Shown one piece after another: positions 61,451 to 64,000 of a stretch of 64,000 bases of DNA. The notes under the pieces were generated by a model that saw only the letters and a program-made list of their open reading frames with translations, ran no database searches and was not told the origin of the DNA. The translations under genes and the position numbers were made by a program. Position 1 is the stretch's first letter, and each line of letters opens with the position of its first letter. The DNA comes from Verrucomicrobiota bacterium JB022 (lineage in GTDB: Bacteria; Verrucomicrobiota; Verrucomicrobiia; Opitutales; Oceanipulchritudinaceae), in the NCBI GenBank assembly GCA_030673845.1, contig JAUTCQ010000003.1, positions 62,001 through 126,000 on the forward strand, written 5' to 3'.

Positions 61451-62511
61451 GAACCTTCAGTAAGGACGGTTTCAGAATCGTTGGAATAAAGCAGGCGTCG
61501 GTCGATGGACTGGCACGCGGCCACCACCGCCGTCCCGAAGATGTCGTAGGCGTGGGCGCCCCGGCTGATCTCGGCGCAAGGCTTGTCCAGGCCGATGATG
61601 AGCTGCCCGTAGGTGCGGGCGCCCGCCACCAGCTGGATCATCTTGGAGGCGATGTTGCCAGAGTTGAGGTCGGGGAACACCAGCACATTGGCGCGCCCCG
61701 CCACCGGGTCGTCCGGCAGGCCCTTTTGGCCCGCCACGAGCGGGCTCAGGGCGGCGTCGAGCTGCAGCTCGCCCTCGATCTGGCAGCGCAGGCCCAGCGC
61801 GTCGGCCCGCTTGCGCGCGATGTCCCGCGCCTCCCGGATCTTGGAAATCGACGGGTGCACGATCTTTTGCGCATGGGTGGCAAAGCTCAGCATGGCCACC
61901 CGAGGCTCCTCGTTGGTCAAGTGGTGGGCGATGCGCGCGGTGGAGACGGCGATGTCGGCCAGTTGCTCGACCGTCGGCTCCGGGATCACGCCGCAGTCCG
62001 CGAGGAAGAGCAGCCCGTTGAGCCCGAAATTCGGGTTTTCCTGGTCGAGGATCAGCATCGAGGAGGCGCTCTTGACGCCCTTTTGCGTCGGGATAAACCG
62101 GAAGAGCGAGCGCAGGCCGCTGGAGGCCGACATGGTGGCGCCGGCCACGAGTGCGTCGACGCGGTGGTTTTCCAGCATCAGCGCGGCAAAGTTGTGCCGG
62201 TCGAGCAGGATGCTCCGCTTCTCATCCTCCGTGGCCTCCGCATACTTGGGATGCTGGTCGATCATCGGGCGGAAGATCTCGAAGTCTTCGCTCCGGTCGG
62301 GCTCCAGGATGCGGATGCCGTCGAGGCGGATGTCGAGACGCCGTGCGCGCTCCTTGATCTCGGCCCGGTCGCCGAGGAGGACGGGTACGCCGCAACGCCG
62401 CGTCACAAACTGGCGCGCGGTCTGGATGATCCGGGGGTCGTGCCCTTCCGGGAAGACCACACGCTTGGGGTGACGCTGCAGCTTGCCGAGGAGTTGGTCT
62501 ATGAGGCCCAT
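61447..62511 (-). CDS. pta: Phosphate acetyltransferase, catalytic-domain protein
   Basis: 354 aa PTA/PTB domain. Interconverts acetyl-CoA and acetyl phosphate in overflow or fermentative metabolism. Motifs: RVVFPEGHDPRIIQTA, VDALVAGATMSASSGLRS, FLADCGVIPEPTVEQLADIAVSTARI, ANVLVFPDLNSGNIASKMIQ, and C-terminal SRGAHAYDIFGTAVVAACQSID. The length equals single-domain Pta enzymes. Overlaps the regulatory-domain gene (ATGA). No ackA is adjacent. Phosphobutyryl transferase is less likely given the partner. Confidence 0.93.
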   Translation of the reverse strand: MGLIDQLLGKLQRHPKRVVFPEGHDPRIIQTARQFVTRRCGVPVLLGDRAEIKERARRLDIRLDGIRILEPDRSEDFEIFRPMIDQHPKYAEATEDEKRSILLDRHNFAALMLENHRVDALVAGATMSASSGLRSLFRFIPTQKGVKSASSMLILDQENPNFGLNGLLFLADCGVIPEPTVEQLADIAVSTARIAHHLTNEEPRVAMLSFATHAQKIVHPSISKIREARDIARKRADALGLRCQIEGELQLDAALSPLVAGQKGLPDDPVAGRANVLVFPDLNSGNIASKMIQLVAGARTYGQLIIGLDKPCAEISRGAHAYDIFGTAVVAACQSIDRRLLYSNDSETVLTEGS

Positions 62512-62606
62512 CGGTAATTGGCGGCAGACAAAATGGTGAGGTGAGCCTGTGGGCTAAGGCCCTCGGTCTCAAGTGGAAAGTCGTACATGGGAGAATCTTC
62601 GAGATG

Positions 62607-62641
62607 TAAAAAGCCCCTGTCCGAAGACCGGCGCAGGGGCT
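62607..62641 (-). terminator. Rho-independent terminator
   Basis: AGCCCCTG (62641-62634 on minus) pairs with CAGGGGCT (62619-62612), followed by TTTTT (62611-62607). Ends the small gene at 62659-62859. Confidence 0.85.
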
Positions 62642-62658
62642 AGCGAACGAAGGGCCGC

Positions 62659-62859
62659 TTATGCGCGGCAGGGCTGGGCGAGACCACGCTGGAACACCTC
62701 GGCGCGCCAGATTTCGCGCGCGTCGCGGCTCAGCCCTTCGACTTCGACGGCCAGGAGTTGGCGGTCGCTCAAGTGGCGGTAGAGCAGGCGCAGGTATTCC
62801 TTGTCGATGGGGGTCTCGCGCAGGTTCTCCCAGATGGATTTTACAAAATGCAGCATCAT
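62659..62859 (-). CDS. Small hypothetical protein
   Basis: 66 aa: MMLHFVKSIWENLRETPIDK, then EYLRLLYRHLSDRQLLAVEVEG and a basic/acidic helical end. Predicted all-helical and soluble. Own terminator downstream supports a real transcript. No family recognised; a second ATG at 62856 is equally possible. Confidence 0.6.
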   Translation of the reverse strand: MMLHFVKSIWENLRETPIDKEYLRLLYRHLSDRQLLAVEVEGLSRDAREIWRAEVFQRGLAQPCRA

Positions 62860-62941
62860 GATGACGAATATTCTAACGTTTGAGGGCGCCGGTTTCAGTG
62901 AGGCGCCCTATGCACTGCAGCCGGGCGGGGCTGCGCCGTCG

Positions 62942-63301
62942 TCATGCTGCGTGCGGCGGCCCCACTATCGGGCAGGCGCGCTTGTGCCAATCGGTCAGCC
63001 AGCGATGGCTGCCATCCAAAAAGGTGCTCGGCTGGGCGGGCAGGGCCGCCCAGGTAGGGCGTTGGGCAGGCGATACATCGTCGCCTCCCGCGACAAACCA
63101 GTCGTCTTCGGCCGTTTTGCTGCTGGCGGTGCCCAGCTCGCTGCAAGTCGCCTGCCGGGCCACGCAGGCCGCCGTGTCGGAGGCTCCCGGCAACAGGATA
63201 GGCCCTTGCGCAGAGGAAAGCTCCGCATGAGCTGCTTCCGGCCCCAGCAGGAGCAGCGTCCACCACAACCAGACTTGAAGTAGGGTGCCGATGGGGACCA
63301 T
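62942..63301 (-). CDS. Possible small secreted protein
   Basis: 119 aa from ATG 63301, which begins a plausible signal peptide (LLQVWLWWTLLLLGPEAAHA). The mature part has three Cys and many Ala/Pro/Trp, no known domain. The longer frame from 63388 adds 29 residues. Coding is uncertain because other frames are open over the same stretch. Confidence 0.4.
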   Translation of the reverse strand: MVPIGTLLQVWLWWTLLLLGPEAAHAELSSAQGPILLPGASDTAACVARQATCSELGTASSKTAEDDWFVAGGDDVSPAQRPTWAALPAQPSTFLDGSHRWLTDWHKRACPIVGPPHAA

Positions 63302-63627
63302 TGTCGCCGAAACCGCCCGGGAGTCAATCGCCGCCGCTCCAGGCCGGGCATTTTGCGCAATAATGACCGTGTTTAGCGTCCCTGCCACGCTTTCTCCCTT
63401 GTTTCAGGGATTCTGTGCGAGCTGCAGATGCGTTATTATTAGCAGGCCTCATGCAGGTTGTTAGGTGCGGCCCGCCAGTGCCCCCCCATTACGCTGGCCA
63501 GCCCGACCCCGGCTCATCCGCACCCCATCCCCCAAAAGAGCTTCCGCCCCCCCCGGAAGAACGGCCCGGCGCGCCCAAATCTGCGTATCCGGCCCGTTTC
63601 GTTACCGAACACTCCCAAACCCCACCT
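63302..63627. other. Intergenic region, no feature seen
   Basis: About 325 bp between divergent genes. No ORF of coding quality and no recognisable promoter, riboswitch or strong hairpin. Presumably carries the promoter of the rhamnogalacturonan lyase gene. Confidence 0.4.
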
Positions 63628-64000
63628 ATGAACTCCAAAAAACTACTGCCCAGCCTCCTCGCCCTCTCCTTGCTCCCGCTCGGGCTGCAAGGGCAAAGAG
63701 AGATGGAGAAGCTGGATCGTGGCGTCGTGGCCGTCCGCACCGGCTCCAGCGCCACCTTTATCAGCTGGCGCGTGCTCGGCCTGGATGCCTCCAGCACCCA
63801 GTACAACCTCTACCGCTCGACCAACGGCGGCCCGGCGGTGAAGCTCAACGGCTCGCCCCTGCAGGTCAGCAATTATACCGACACCTCGGCCCCCACCAGC
63901 TCGGCCTACACCTATACCGTGCGGCCCGTCGTCGGCGGGGTGGAGCAGGCTTCGAGCGTGCCGTTTACCCTCTCGGCCAACGGCCCCTACGAGCCGGCGG
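63628..64000 (+). CDS. Rhamnogalacturonan lyase, PL11 family (5' part)
   Basis: Runs off the right edge; 124 residues visible. Signal peptide MNSKKLLPSLLALSLLPLGLQG, then REMEKLDRGVVAVRTG, FISWRVLGLDASSTQYNLYRS and TDTSAPTSSAYTYTVRPVV, the N-terminal fibronectin-like module of PL11 rhamnogalacturonan lyases (compare B. subtilis YesW: 'LDRG.VAV' start). Cleaves the rhamnogalacturonan-I backbone of pectin outside the cell or in the periplasm. Fits with PL1, CE8 and GH2 in this window. The catalytic beta-propeller is outside the window. Confidence 0.85.
   Translation, partial: MNSKKLLPSLLALSLLPLGLQGQREMEKLDRGVVAVRTGSSATFISWRVLGLDASSTQYNLYRSTNGGPAVKLNGSPLQVSNYTDTSAPTSSAYTYTVRPVVGGVEQASSVPFTLSANGPYEPA

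Noticed and set aside
1-64000. CRISPR arrays, tRNA or rRNA genes, prophage or integron
   Set aside because: No regularly spaced direct repeats, no cloverleaf-like sequence in the gaps, and no integrase, capsid, terminase or transposase gene was found.

Overview
The window reads as a high-GC (roughly 63-65% by eye) chromosome segment of a Verrucomicrobiota bacterium, most likely an Opitutales/Puniceicoccales relative. Reasons: a PEP-CTERM sorting protein, Trp-rich and fibronectin-like C-terminal modules typical of secreted verrucomicrobial proteins, a rich set of pectin/hemicellulose enzymes, and a diderm envelope (two TonB receptors, ExbBD, outer-membrane barrel). Almost no start codon has a Shine-Dalgarno sequence. 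I saw no rRNA, tRNA, CRISPR, prophage or transposase gene.

Layout. 1-15 kb: pectate lyase PL1, a LolA-like lipoprotein-sorting protein, a tandem ribbon-helix-helix regulator, isocitrate dehydrogenase, an outer-membrane barrel, a GH2 beta-galactosidase, a TonB receptor/PepSY pair (probably siderophore iron), and a pectinesterase. 15-21.5 kb: serine hydrolase, LemA plus an M48 metalloprotease, a lone zinc-finger anti-sigma-like protein, a mutarotase and a gamma-carbonic anhydrase. 21.5-26.4 kb: a probable corrinoid (B12) uptake locus: BtuB-like receptor, secreted surface protein, PEP-CTERM protein and BtuF-like binding protein around a divergent promoter. 26.6-30.6 kb: ScpB, ExbB/ExbD, a CE2-like esterase and TrpS. 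30.6-37.5 kb: small proteins, a CcoI-type copper ATPase with a SafE-like partner, a LysE exporter, and anaerobic ribonucleotide reductase NrdD with tandem NrdR-like boxes.

37.8-42.0 kb holds three tandem secreted HAF-repeat-like paralogs with conserved ends, divergent middles and the same hairpin/terminator spacer in front of each copy. This is the most unusual locus here. 42-52 kb: ValS, a frameshifted DUF2442 gene and a cluster of three histidine kinases with receiver domains but no DNA-binding output. 52-64 kb: a 1224-residue secreted protein with two sugar-binding-like repeats, HPr, an ABC exporter, a 177-bp MITE-like element with 33-bp perfect inverted repeats (with a degenerate relative at 35.2 kb), a TPR protein, a phosphotransacetylase split into regulatory and catalytic proteins, and the start of a rhamnogalacturonan lyase PL11.

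Together the genes suggest a heterotroph that breaks down pectic polysaccharides outside the cell or in the periplasm, imports iron and probably B12 through TonB/ExbBD-energised receptors, and can live at low oxygen (NrdD, CcoI, Pta). Function calls are from motif recognition only; no database search was run.
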